Part shown: positions 1 through 7,872 of the stretch, piece by piece
How the letters are laid out: every line of letters begins with the position of its first letter
Position numbering within the stretch: the first letter of the stretch is position 1
Assembly (NCBI GenBank): GCA_046728115.1
Contig: JBKPDW010000533.1
Span: forward strand, 1-14,723
DNA from: CAVSWN01 sp046728115
Lineage (GTDB): Bacteria > Acidobacteriota > Vicinamibacteria > Vicinamibacterales > CAVVIG01
Reading direction: 5' to 3'
Length of the DNA stretch: 14,723 nucleotides
Notes under the pieces: generated by a model
Databases searched by the model: none
Told to the model about the DNA's origin: nothing
The model's input: the letters and a program-made list of their open reading frames with translations, nothing else
Position numbers and translations under genes: made by a program

Positions 1-48
1 AATCAGAATCGCGGCGGCCACCCAACGAAGCTGAGTCGATTGGGTCAC
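1..48 (-). CDS. start of a further minus-strand gene, cut by the window edge
   Basis: Sixteen open codons run from a GTG at 48-46 to the window edge. The peptide begins MTQSTQLRWVAAAILI, which has the polar-then-hydrophobic look of a signal peptide or first membrane segment. The GTG lies two bases after the TAG of the DUF4331 gene, and a GAGG stands about 10 bases upstream of it, so translation could be coupled to DUF4331. Too little is visible to name a family. It could also be a chance open stretch; the close spacing and the hydrophobic N-terminus are the only support. Confidence 0.45.
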   Translation of the reverse strand, partial: MTQSTQLRWVAAAILI

Positions 49-50
49 GG

Positions 51-1460
51 CTAGGGAACCTCGTAGCCCTGATGTGGTGACGCCAGATACGGGAACGTCA
101 GCAGGAACGGCTTGTCGTTCGCGTCCACGCCGTCTCCGAGCTGATCGTTGGGATTTCGATCGGGGAGGCCCAGCGCCGCCTTCAAGATCGGCCCGTACCC
201 CTCGGCGAACGCGCGCAGATCGATGTCGACGATGTCGTCTTCGAGCCGGCGGCCGTTGGGGAAGCCCGCGAAGTCGCCGTTGAGGACGCCGAGTCGATCA
301 CCCTGACCAACAGGATGCGACGGCGGAATGTTCGTGTTCAGGCGCAGCAGATCGGCCTGCCGGGGCCCGGTGAAATTCAAGCCAGGCACACCTGTGAGGA
401 GAATGGCGACCAGGTCGAACCGATTGCTCTCGCTGGCGGGATCGAGTGCCGACGAGTAGAGGAAATTCTCCAGCTTCGTCACTTCGGGACTGAGGTAGTG
501 TCCGACGAACTGGTTGTCGTCTTCCGGATCCTCACGGTTCCACTGGTCCTTCTCGCCGAGCGGAATCACGACTTCGTTGATGAGCGGCTCGCCGAGACGC
601 GAGACCTGAACGAACTTGCCGTGATCGTCCACGTCACCGTTCTTCCGGAGGATTCGCACTTCCTGACGGCTGGCGCTCGCGTAGATGCCAAGCACGCCGC
701 TCCCGTTGCCTTTGAGCTGCGCGATCGGCGCCTGAATCGCAATGGTGTGCGTGTTGAACTTCGCGACGCCGTCATGCCCGGCGCCATCGGTGAGCGGCAG
801 GGCATGGAAGCTGTTGAACGGCCGCAGTCCGGCCAGGTCGAAGATCGAACCGAGATCGACGAAGAAGGGATCGTCGCGCTGCCCGGCGAACACAGTCACC
901 CCGTTCGAAAGCGTTCTTACGGCCGACGCCGCGAGGGCGTCGTAGTCGGGCGTCGAACGCGGACCGATGTTGTCCGGCGGCGTCGGGATGTTCGTGCCGA
1001 GCACCTCTTCGCGCCGCGGGCGGCCCTTGCCATTGCGGTTGCGGACGAGCGTCACGCTGTAGGTTTGCGGCCGGTTCCAGGCCGTGTCGTCCAGCGACGT
1101 GATAGGGCCAGTGTTGTAAAGAAACGTGTCCGGATTCCGAGTCTGGGTCTTGAAGCGGAACTGATACGTCAGGTCCTCGATCGAATCGCCGTTGTTGTCG
1201 ACATGGATTTCGTAGAGGACGCTGTCGTCGAACGCGGGGAAATTTGGTCCGCCGGCCGGCTGTTCGAGCGGGATGTAGTTCGCGATGATCGTTACGGTGT
1301 CCGGTTTGTCAGGGCTGACGAACGCGTAGACGTCGGTGTTGTCGGCCAGCGGGTCCTGGCTGATGAGCGGCGCCTCCCGGTGGCTCGATGCGTTCCCAGA
1401 CGGCATCTGGAGCCCCACTATCGCCGCCACGACGACCAAGAAGAGAACGGATTTTTTCAC
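51..1460 (-). CDS. secreted DUF4331 family protein
   Basis: Protein of 469 residues. The frame is open further upstream (to 1607), but the GTG at 1460 is chosen because a strong AAGGAGGAT ribosome site stands 6 bases before it and because a clean signal peptide then starts at residue 1: VKKSVLFLVVVAAIVGL, with a likely cut near the Ala-Ser of GNASS (residues 22-26). Directly after follows the family hallmark SSHREAPLISQDPLADNTD (residues 25-43). Other family-like stretches are the acidic HVDNNGDSIEDLTYQFRF (86-103), NGRRLEDDIVDIDLRA near the C-terminus, and a terminal FPYLASPHQGYE. DUF4331 proteins are exported, commonly about this length, and have no established biochemical role; the acidic DNNGD motif hints at metal binding (inference). 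A 270-base leader separates it from the Nudix gene, so it probably has its own promoter. The next gene starts two bases after its stop. Confidence 0.93.
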   Translation of the reverse strand: MKKSVLFLVVVAAIVGLQMPSGNASSHREAPLISQDPLADNTDVYAFVSPDKPDTVTIIANYIPLEQPAGGPNFPAFDDSVLYEIHVDNNGDSIEDLTYQFRFKTQTRNPDTFLYNTGPITSLDDTAWNRPQTYSVTLVRNRNGKGRPRREEVLGTNIPTPPDNIGPRSTPDYDALAASAVRTLSNGVTVFAGQRDDPFFVDLGSIFDLAGLRPFNSFHALPLTDGAGHDGVAKFNTHTIAIQAPIAQLKGNGSGVLGIYASASRQEVRILRKNGDVDDHGKFVQVSRLGEPLINEVVIPLGEKDQWNREDPEDDNQFVGHYLSPEVTKLENFLYSSALDPASESNRFDLVAILLTGVPGLNFTGPRQADLLRLNTNIPPSHPVGQGDRLGVLNGDFAGFPNGRRLEDDIVDIDLRAFAEGYGPILKAALGLPDRNPNDQLGDGVDANDKPFLLTFPYLASPHQGYEVP

Positions 1461-1466
1461 AGCCTG

Positions 1467-1475
1467 ATCCTCCTT
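1467..1475 (-). promoter_or_regulatory. ribosome binding site that fixes the DUF4331 start
   Basis: On the minus strand the sequence AAGGAGGAT lies 6 bases before the GTG at 1460. It is a near-perfect anti-16S match and is the reason for rejecting the longer frame that begins at 1607. Confidence 0.8.
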
Positions 1476-1543
1476 CCGTGGATCGCTTTCTTCTGCGTCT
1501 ACGGACCGCGCGGCCCGGCGGATGTTCGCGAGCCCATAAAGAC

Positions 1544-1553
1544 GGAAAGTTCC
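1544..1553 (-). promoter_or_regulatory. possible ECF-type -35 element upstream of DUF4331
   Basis: The minus strand reads GGAACTTTCC about 85 bases before the DUF4331 start. GGAAC is the typical -35 core of ECF sigma factors. I do not see a convincing CGTC-like -10 at 16-17 bases, so this is only a candidate. It falls in the 270-base stretch 1461-1730, in which no other gene or terminator was recognised. Confidence 0.2.
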
Positions 1554-1730
1554 GGGCGTGAGAGGTTTGATAGGCTGTCGCACGCAGGAGGGATCGTGAG
1601 AAGGCACGGCGCCGACGGCTCTAACCCACCTCGACGGTAATTTCCTGTTGACGTCCGTCGAAGCGCAGCAATGGCACGCCGCAAAGGACTCGATGGAAAT
1701 GGACGTGCGGTCGGCAGAAGGTCTTCGATC

Positions 1731-2123
1731 TCACCCGTCGCAGAGCATCTTCGCTCTCGCGAGCAGCTCGCGTGCGTTGTCGAAGATCAGGCGCTTGCGA
1801 GTCTCCTCATAGGTTCCCCACGCAAACGGCCGCTGCTCGCTCTCCTCTGTCTCGCCGGTCCACTCGACGAGGAAATACTCCACGCGCAGCGGCCGGCCGC
1901 CCGACTCGAATTCCAGAACACCAACCGGCGCGCGGACGCGTCCCGTAATGCCTGCTTCCTCGGCGGCCTCACGGAGCGCGGTTTCCTCTGCGGTCTCGCC
2001 GGGCTCGATGTGGCCTTTGGGAAAGATCCAGACGTTCGGATCGCGTCTCGCCTTGACCAGAAGGAATTGCGGTTCCGTCGTGTCTGTCCGGACCACGACG
2101 GCACCAGCCTGAAGGATTGTCAC
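1731..2123 (-). CDS. Nudix hydrolase
   Basis: Protein of 130 residues, the usual size of a single-domain Nudix enzyme. The Nudix box is complete: G37-x5-E43-x7-R51-E52-x2-E55-E56-x-G58-I59, inside FPKGHIEPGETAEETALREA. The WIFPKGHIEPGE form resembles Ap4A (bis(5'-nucleosyl)-tetraphosphate) hydrolases and related housekeeping pyrophosphatases; the exact substrate cannot be told from the sequence. The start is a GTG two bases after the TAG of the DUF4175-like gene. The only GGAG present overlaps or abuts this start codon, so initiation is probably by termination-reinitiation coupling to the upstream gene rather than by an ordinary ribosome site. It is the last gene of the train; 270 non-coding bases follow. 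It is expected to be cytosolic, unlike most of its neighbours. Confidence 0.95.
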   Translation of the reverse strand: MTILQAGAVVVRTDTTEPQFLLVKARRDPNVWIFPKGHIEPGETAEETALREAAEEAGITGRVRAPVGVLEFESGGRPLRVEYFLVEWTGETEESEQRPFAWGTYEETRKRLIFDNARELLARAKMLCDG

Positions 2124-2125
2124 TC

Positions 2126-5100
2126 CTATTGAGGAGTCTTTTTCGCGAGCGACCGGTAGTATTCTTCAATCGCCTGACGGAAGCCGTCGGGCACCTGATC
2201 GGATCCCGACAGCGACAGCGAATCGTTTCCGGCTTCGGTCTTGCGCCGGATACTGAACTCGTACTTCTTCATCCGATCGATGACTGACGCCTGCAGCTTC
2301 GCGAGGCCGTTCGGATCCGCGTAGAGCCGGTCGTTGTCGAACATCCGCAGGTCGCGAATGATGTCGTCGAGATCGCGCGGGTTGATGCCCGTGGCCTGGA
2401 GCTGCCGCCGCAGCGCCTCGGCGTCGTTCACCCACTGGCGGTACTCTCCGCGCCATTGACGGATGTCGTTCGGATCCCAGCGGTATCCATAGCCATACCC
2501 GCCCCAGTAGCGGGCATCGCCGTATCCGTCGCCGTACGCACCGGGCGCGTTCGGACTGCCGCCGGCCGCGCGGCCGTCAGCCTGTCCGCCCTGCTGACCG
2601 TCAGCACTCTGCGAACCCTGCGACCCCCCCTGCTGGCCTTGTTGGCCTTGTTGCGACCGCTGGCCGTTCTGGGCGTCCTGCGACCCTCGCTGATTGCGTC
2701 CGCTCTGCGCGCGTTCGCGCATCCGCTGATCCATCGACTCCATGCCGCGTACGAGATCTCGAGCTTTCTCGGCGGCGCGTGCGACGGCATCCTGCTTCGC
2801 AGACTTGCCCATCGCACCGGCGGCGTCGCCGACTTTCTTCTGCAGCGCATCGAGTTTCGCCGCGATGTCGTCTTCCATGGCGCGGGCGTATTGTCCTGGT
2901 GATCCTCGGAGCTGACTCTTCGAGTACCGGATTTCTTCGCGGATCCGCTTGTCGCGAATGCTGCCGGCCGCTTCGTCGAGTTTGCGCGCCGCGTCCTTCT
3001 CGTCGCGCCGCACCTGGTTCGCAAGCCGCTCCAGCTGCGATTGCAGATCCGCCACCTTTGCGTCCATCGCATCCTTGCGCTGCGCGATGCCCTGAGCTTT
3101 TTCGTCCCGTCCAGCCCCCGCCTGCTCGAGGGCGTTCACGTCGGACGCCACCTCTTTCTGTTCCTTCGCGAGGTCCTCGGCCTGACGCTGCACCGCCTGC
3201 ATGTCTCGATCGCCGCGGCCGTTCTGATTGCGTTCGAGCTTCTGTTGCGCATCCCGCAGTCGCGACAACGCTTCGTTGGCCTGCGCGCCGCCATCGCTCG
3301 ATCCGTTCGCCGCCGCACGGCGCATCGCGTCGGCGGCCTCCTGCACTCGGCGCATGGCGTCGTTCAAATCCTGCCGCTGCTGATCGCGTGTGAGCTGCTG
3401 CAGCTGCCGTGCTGTCTTTTCGGCTTCCTCTGCGAGGGCACGCTGGCTCGCGCTCGCCCCGCCCGCTCCGCCCTGCTGGCCGGCCTGCGCCAGCCGCCGC
3501 TGACGTTCCATCTCCTGTTGCTGCCGCCGCGCAAGTTCCTTGAGCTTCTCGACCAGCTCGTCCACTGTGTGGTCGTTCTTCTGCTGCTCGGCGCGCTGCT
3601 GCATCTCGTACTGGTTCGCCAGCTTGTCGAGCTCGAGCTCGAAGAGGTCGGCGAGGTCTTCGGCCATCGCGCTCTGGCCGCCACCGCCGCCGCCACCGCC
3701 GTTCTGCATCGAGACCTGCAATTCGTACTGCTCCTCGGCCACCTGGAGCAGCTTGAGCGCCCGCTGTTCGGGAGACAGCGCGTTGTCGGCCTTGAGCCCT
3801 TTGAGCTCGGTCTCCGCCGACTTCATCTCGGTCACGGCCTTCGGAAGCACCTCGGCGATCTTGTTGAAGCCTTCGTCCACGTGACCCAGACGTGCGGTGA
3901 GCTTGCCGACGAGCTCTTCGACCTGCTCGCGCAGCTTCGCTTGCGCGAGATTGAGGAAGACCACGTTCTCGCGGAACTTGTCGGGTTTGAGCTTCGGCTT
4001 GTCGCGAACGACGTTGAACGTTGCGGCAACGATCTCACGCTGTTGGCGCGAGAGCTCGCCAACCTGCTGTCCGGCGCCACCGCCGCCGCCGCCCATCGCC
4101 GACGATTGCGCCGGTTTGTAGTCTTTCTTGAACGGGCGGATCTGCACGAAGTAGATGTCGCTCGTCGCCGTCTTGGGACCCTGCACGCCGTCGGTGTCGG
4201 TGGCCTTCGCGTAGTACGACACGAAGTCGCCCGCCTTCAGACCGAGCTCCTCGAGGTAGATCGTGTGGCCCGCGCTGACCTCGGTGAGCGGTTTGGGTCC
4301 ACTGAAAAGCGGGACCATCTTCGGCGCGGCGCCGTTGGCCGAATAGAACAGCTGCAGCTGCTTGATGCCGTAATCGTCGTCCGCGCGCGCTTCAAGGAAG
4401 AGTTCTTCGACCGGGCTCGCCTGCGTATCGCGGCCGGGCTTGCTGAAATGCACGGCCGGCGGCTGATCGTCGATGACGTCGATCGTGTACTGCGGCGACG
4501 CATCGACTTTCTCGCCGTGCGGACCGGTCAGCTCGATCTTGTAGTAGCCCTGCGCGGCAATCTTGAAGCTGCCGGTCAGCGTGCCGTCAGCCTGAGTGGT
4601 CAGCGGTTCGGACGCGCCGTCGTTCAGCAGTATCCGCCCGCCCGGCGCCTTCATCGTCGGCACGATGTGAAGCATCACATCGGTACCGCGAATCGCCGCG
4701 ACATCGCCGCCGCCCTCCTGCTTCCGTGGCTCGAGTCCGGTGTAGGCGGGGAAGTGATACTCGAGATCGAGCTGCGCGACCGTCGGCAGGTCGACGACCG
4801 ACAGCGAGAAGAGGGGCGAGCGCACTCCGTTCGATTCGACCAGGTAGTCCGATGATTTTTCGAGATGGAAGAGTACGCCTTCGAAGGCTCCTGGTTCAGC
4901 GCTCGGCGTGAGTGCTACGCGATCGAACGCGGCGTTCGGCGCGTTGCGGATCATGATCGCTGCGTCCGCGGCGGTGAAGCCGACCAGCTTCGCCGTAACA
5001 GCCTGGTCCGCGCCTCGCGGCACCTTCGTATTCCCGGGCTTCACGACGATGCTGTACGGCGTTGACGCTTCCGCGCTGCGCCAGATCAGCAGGGCAGACA

Positions 5101-5623
5101 GTCCGTGCCGCAGATACGAGGGGCCGAGCGTGATGACGAGCGTGGCGATGACGGCAACGGCTCCGAGAGCGATGGCATGACGCTTGACGGCGGCGCGGTC
5201 GATGGCTGTTCCGCGCTCGATCGCGCGGCATTGTTCAATTGCCTGTTCGACGAGCTTTTCGACGAGGCGCGGCGAGTGCGAGGGGTTCTCGGCGTTGCTG
5301 GCTTCGACCGCGCTGATGATGGCGGCCTCGAGCGTCGGATCGCATTCCTCGAGGTACATCGCCACCTGCGAATCGGACACCCGACGCCGCAGCGGGCGGA
5401 CGAACGCCCAGGCGACGAGCCCCAGGAACGCGGCGATCGCGATCAAGCGAAACGAAATGATGGCGGCCGGCGAGAATCGGAACGATTCGAGACCCGACGC
5501 AGAAAGCAGCAGCACGAGAATGGTCCCGGCCAGGACTACGACGGCGCCTCGCGCCGCCAGCCGCATGCGCCAGCGATTCCGAACGCCGCGAATGACATCG
5601 ACGAGCTGCATCCGATGGTCCAT
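2126..5623 (-). CDS. large membrane-anchored coiled-coil protein, DUF4175-like
   Basis: Protein of 1165 residues. The start ATG at 5623 has TAGGAG 9 bases upstream. N-terminal membrane segments lie at about 25-43, 53-75 and 148-168. A long extracytoplasmic part follows with beta-rich, Ig-like stretches (about 190-500), then two polyglycine runs (about 510 and 641-648) bracketing helical, Glu/Gln/Arg-rich coiled coil that continues to about residue 975. Then come a Gln/Gly/Ser-rich disordered region (about 975-1025), a Gly/Tyr-rich patch (about 1030-1047) and a short conserved-looking helical C-terminus. The layout fits the DUF4175 (TIGR02302-like) proteins found next to BatA/MoxR/DUF58 genes in many bacteria, which have no defined function. 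A 157-base repeat-bearing gap separates it from the BatA-like gene, and the Nudix gene follows almost at its stop. The coiled coil suggests a structural or scaffolding part of an envelope complex (inference). The family name is from memory and less certain than the architecture. Confidence 0.88.
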   Translation of the reverse strand: MDHRMQLVDVIRGVRNRWRMRLAARGAVVVLAGTILVLLLSASGLESFRFSPAAIISFRLIAIAAFLGLVAWAFVRPLRRRVSDSQVAMYLEECDPTLEAAIISAVEASNAENPSHSPRLVEKLVEQAIEQCRAIERGTAIDRAAVKRHAIALGAVAVIATLVITLGPSYLRHGLSALLIWRSAEASTPYSIVVKPGNTKVPRGADQAVTAKLVGFTAADAAIMIRNAPNAAFDRVALTPSAEPGAFEGVLFHLEKSSDYLVESNGVRSPLFSLSVVDLPTVAQLDLEYHFPAYTGLEPRKQEGGGDVAAIRGTDVMLHIVPTMKAPGGRILLNDGASEPLTTQADGTLTGSFKIAAQGYYKIELTGPHGEKVDASPQYTIDVIDDQPPAVHFSKPGRDTQASPVEELFLEARADDDYGIKQLQLFYSANGAAPKMVPLFSGPKPLTEVSAGHTIYLEELGLKAGDFVSYYAKATDTDGVQGPKTATSDIYFVQIRPFKKDYKPAQSSAMGGGGGGAGQQVGELSRQQREIVAATFNVVRDKPKLKPDKFRENVVFLNLAQAKLREQVEELVGKLTARLGHVDEGFNKIAEVLPKAVTEMKSAETELKGLKADNALSPEQRALKLLQVAEEQYELQVSMQNGGGGGGGGQSAMAEDLADLFELELDKLANQYEMQQRAEQQKNDHTVDELVEKLKELARRQQQEMERQRRLAQAGQQGGAGGASASQRALAEEAEKTARQLQQLTRDQQRQDLNDAMRRVQEAADAMRRAAANGSSDGGAQANEALSRLRDAQQKLERNQNGRGDRDMQAVQRQAEDLAKEQKEVASDVNALEQAGAGRDEKAQGIAQRKDAMDAKVADLQSQLERLANQVRRDEKDAARKLDEAAGSIRDKRIREEIRYSKSQLRGSPGQYARAMEDDIAAKLDALQKKVGDAAGAMGKSAKQDAVARAAEKARDLVRGMESMDQRMRERAQSGRNQRGSQDAQNGQRSQQGQQGQQGGSQGSQSADGQQGGQADGRAAGGSPNAPGAYGDGYGDARYWGGYGYGYRWDPNDIRQWRGEYRQWVNDAEALRRQLQATGINPRDLDDIIRDLRMFDNDRLYADPNGLAKLQASVIDRMKKYEFSIRRKTEAGNDSLSLSGSDQVPDGFRQAIEEYYRSLAKKTPQ
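3677..3700 (-). repeat. GGN triplet run coding eight glycines
   Basis: Eight consecutive glycine codons in the DUF4175-like gene form a simple triplet run. A second run of six glycine codons lies at 4076-4093. Both sit at the edges of coiled-coil segments and are probably flexible linkers that may vary in length between strains. Confidence 0.8.
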
Positions 5624-5674
5624 GAGGCTGCTCTCCTACGAAGAACAGATTACACCCAGGTCTGCCCGAACGCT

Positions 5675-5716
5675 CGCCAAAAAGGCTCGCGCTACGGCGT
5701 AAAAGCTTCGCGCTAC
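5675..5716 (-). repeat. two tandem 21-base units with a GTAGCGCGA core
   Basis: Two adjacent 21-base units (5675-5695 and 5696-5716) match at 16 of 21 positions. Each begins on the minus strand with GTAGCGCGA and then a short T-rich stretch. A third, shorter match (GTAGCGC, 5778-5784) overlaps the stop codon of the BatA-like gene. The motif resembles a dispersed extragenic repeat that I recall from acidobacterial genomes (from memory, not searched). Confidence 0.7.
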
Positions 5717-5741
5717 AGAGTACCGGCTCTCCGGGCTCAGG

Positions 5742-5763
5742 CGCGTCCGTTTTTGGGACGTGC
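5742..5763 (-). other. hairpin downstream of the BatA-like gene
   Basis: CGTCC (minus strand 5760-5756) pairs with GGACG (5748-5744) across a seven-base A-rich loop, and an outer GCG/CGC pairing extends the stem past a two-base bulge. No U-run follows, so it is not a standard intrinsic terminator; it could slow or partly stop transcription between the BatA-like and DUF4175-like genes, or protect a 3' end. Confidence 0.35.
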
Positions 5764-5780
5764 GCGCGCCGAGCCAAGCG

Positions 5781-7838
5781 CTACAGGAATTTCTCTTTCC
5801 GCGACAGTCGATTTGCGATCAACGTCTCCATCCCGAGCAGGAACAGCCCCGCGAGCAGCAGATACCACCACAGGCTCTGGCGGCGTTCCGATTCCTCGCG
5901 GGTCATTTCCTGAGGCGCCGCCGGCTGCTGAATGCTTGCCTGCGACGCGTGCCCTGTCACCGCCGCGACCAGTTCGCGCGGATCCATCGCGGTGAGGTCC
6001 GACTCGGCCGGATCGAGATTGACTGCGATCGCTTCGGGCCGGCCGTTGGATGCAACAGCCATGCGCACTTCGTAAATGCCCTGCTCGTTCAGCTCGAGCA
6101 GACCTTCTGCCCCTTCGCCGGCCGACGTCTTGTTCTGCCGCTCGCCGGAAGGCGTCATCACCACGCGGTCGGCCCGGCCTTTGCCGCGCGCGGTGAGATC
6201 GAGGACCTGTCCGACGGTGTACCACGACGTTGCCGCCTCGTAATGGGCGAGGTAGCGCGCAAGTTGATGCACGAGCGGCAGGAAAATCGGCTTCACCGCG
6301 ATGTCGGTCCAGGTGTCGTCCAGCGTCGAGGTCCACACGATGACGCGGCCGCTGCCAACTCTCTTCTCCAGCGCCGCGATGGCGCCGTCGTCGTAGCGGG
6401 CAATCACGCGGTCGTTCGGTCCCGGCTGGATGGCGCGGTAGCGGAACATGTGCGCAGCCGAGAAGTCGCCGCTGCGAGGCGCCTTGAACACTTCGAAGAC
6501 GGGATGGCTGTAATCGAGAAAGCCCAGCGAGCCAGCGCGTCCCGACGTCCGGTCGACCGGCGCGCCGAGCTTGCCGGGAAGCAGGTCGGTTTCGTTCGAC
6601 GGCCACGACGTGTGATCGCCAGCGACGACGAGCAAACCGCCGCCGCGCTCGACGAACCGTTTCAGAACGGCGGCGCCGCCGGGCGGAAACACCGTGTCGT
6701 TCAGAATGACCAGCGCGCGCTTGTCGAAAGACCCCGACGACACGCGCGACGTCGATGTGACATCCACCTGGAAATGCGGTGTCGATCCGATGGCCAGCGC
6801 TTTCGACAGAAACAGGCTGGCGTCGCTTCTATCTCCGCCCTCGACGAGGAGCAGGGAGACGGGTTCGCTCGGATTGAGGACAAAGTAGAAGGCGTTGTCG
6901 GCGGGCAGCGGGTCGGTGCCCGCGCGGACGACGCCGCGCACGTTGGGCGTCGCGAGCGTGAACTGCGTGAAGCTTACCGAGCCGGACGCGTGCGGCGCGA
7001 CGCTGGCGCGGCCCGTTTCGATTTCGTGACCGTCGACGGTCAACGTCACCGGTACGTCTTTCAGCGCGCCGTCGCCCTTGTTGCTCAGGCCGGCGGTCAC
7101 CGTAATGCGCTCCTGGCCCGAAAAGGCCGATCGCGCGAAGCTCACCGAGGGCACCGACAGGTTCGACGTGTTCTCGGTCGCGACTGAAACCGTGTTGAGC
7201 GTCATTCCCTCGCCGAACTTCGCATCGTCGGAGCCGCTCCAGCCGGCTTTCTGAAAGTCGCTGATGAGCGTCGCCTCGCGGCGCCTGAGCGACGAGCGCC
7301 CGAGAATGCTTTCCGCGAGCTTGAGTGCGGGCCCGAAGCGGGTCGCGCCCGAGCTGACACGCGCCGCATTGACCGCCGCTTCGAGCCGGGTGCGATCGGA
7401 CGTGGCGCGCATGTTCTCTTCGGCATTCCGCGCGAAGAGGACGAGCGTCGCCTTGTCGTCCGGACCGAGTCCCCGCACGACCGTGCGCGCGGCCTCCTGC
7501 GCGCGGCTCCAGTGATCGCCGTAGCCCATGCTCGCCGACTGATCGAGGAGGATCACCATTTCGCGCGCGCCGCCCGTGAGCGCGGCGGCCGCCTTGTTCA
7601 ATTGCAGAAACGGACGTGCGAATGCAGCCACGATCAGCGCGATGGCGGCAGCGCGCAGCATCAGCAGCGCCCAATGTCGAATGCGCCTGCGCCGCACCGA
7701 TTGATAGGGAATGCGGCGGACGAACATCAGCGACGGGAACTCGACGACGCGCTTGCGCTCCCGCTGGATCAGATGGATCAGGACCGGAATGGCGATGGCT
7801 GCCAGGCCGGTCAGAAATAGTGGCGTCAGGAACGACAT
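5781..7838 (-). CDS. BatA-like membrane protein with VWA domain
   Basis: Protein of 685 residues. The N-terminus is the BatA double-membrane module (TIGR02226-like): helix at about 7-24, then the basic linker QRERKRVVEFPSLMFVRRIP, then helix at about 56-76. A VWA domain follows with an intact MIDAS set: D99-x-S101-x-S103 (DQSAS), T166 (GATRFG) and D194 (ISDF). The middle part (about 230-600) is beta-rich with a GATase-like/Rossmann-type stretch, and a C-terminal helix (about 656-677) is followed by a basic tail, so the bulk sits between membrane anchors. BatA-type proteins partner MoxR ATPases. The ATG start has no recognisable ribosome site because the short upstream gap is filled by a heptamer repeat; coupling to the DUF58 gene 34 bases upstream is likely. 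The stop codon lies in a repeat-like motif. Full Bat-operon partners such as a TPR BatE or BatD were not seen. Confidence 0.93.
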   Translation of the reverse strand: MSFLTPLFLTGLAAIAIPVLIHLIQRERKRVVEFPSLMFVRRIPYQSVRRRRIRHWALLMLRAAAIALIVAAFARPFLQLNKAAAALTGGAREMVILLDQSASMGYGDHWSRAQEAARTVVRGLGPDDKATLVLFARNAEENMRATSDRTRLEAAVNAARVSSGATRFGPALKLAESILGRSSLRRREATLISDFQKAGWSGSDDAKFGEGMTLNTVSVATENTSNLSVPSVSFARSAFSGQERITVTAGLSNKGDGALKDVPVTLTVDGHEIETGRASVAPHASGSVSFTQFTLATPNVRGVVRAGTDPLPADNAFYFVLNPSEPVSLLLVEGGDRSDASLFLSKALAIGSTPHFQVDVTSTSRVSSGSFDKRALVILNDTVFPPGGAAVLKRFVERGGGLLVVAGDHTSWPSNETDLLPGKLGAPVDRTSGRAGSLGFLDYSHPVFEVFKAPRSGDFSAAHMFRYRAIQPGPNDRVIARYDDGAIAALEKRVGSGRVIVWTSTLDDTWTDIAVKPIFLPLVHQLARYLAHYEAATSWYTVGQVLDLTARGKGRADRVVMTPSGERQNKTSAGEGAEGLLELNEQGIYEVRMAVASNGRPEAIAVNLDPAESDLTAMDPRELVAAVTGHASQASIQQPAAPQEMTREESERRQSLWWYLLLAGLFLLGMETLIANRLSRKEKFL

Positions 7839-7842
7839 TGTC

Positions 7843-7870
7843 GATTGGGGGTTGGGGATTGGCGATTAGA
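7843..7870 (+). repeat. four imperfect GATTGGG heptamers in a gene junction
   Basis: Four contiguous 7-base units read GATTGGG, GGTTGGG, GATTGGC and GATTAGA on the plus strand. They fill most of the 34 bases between the DUF58 stop and the BatA-like start, where a ribosome binding site would be expected. Confidence 0.75.
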
Positions 7871-7872
7871 AA

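Noticed and set aside
1461..1607. N-terminal extension of the DUF4331 frame to a start at 1607
   Set aside because: The extension would put about 49 polar residues before the signal peptide, and the AAGGAGGAT site before the GTG at 1460 marks a better start.
315..1640. Plus-strand open frame of 441 codons opposite the DUF4331 gene
   Set aside because: The minus frame carries the DUF4331 hallmark and signal peptide; the plus translation is compositionally biased and has no known motif.
3041..4855. Long plus-strand open frame of 604 codons opposite the DUF4175-like gene
   Set aside because: It is an antisense shadow: Leu- and Arg-rich translation of the GC-biased coding strand, with no domain and no ribosome site.
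5675..5716. CRISPR-like direct repeats
   Set aside because: The units are directly adjacent with no spacers, diverge from each other, and no cas gene is near.
5742..5763. Intrinsic terminator after the BatA-like gene
   Set aside because: The stem is short with a bulge and no U-run follows, so I list it only as a hairpin.
5760..7187. Plus-strand open frame of 475 codons opposite the BatA-like gene
   Set aside because: Arg-rich antisense shadow without any recognisable motif; the minus frame has a full VWA metal site and membrane anchors.
7843..7870. G-quadruplex in the heptamer array
   Set aside because: Only two runs of three or more G are present; four are needed.
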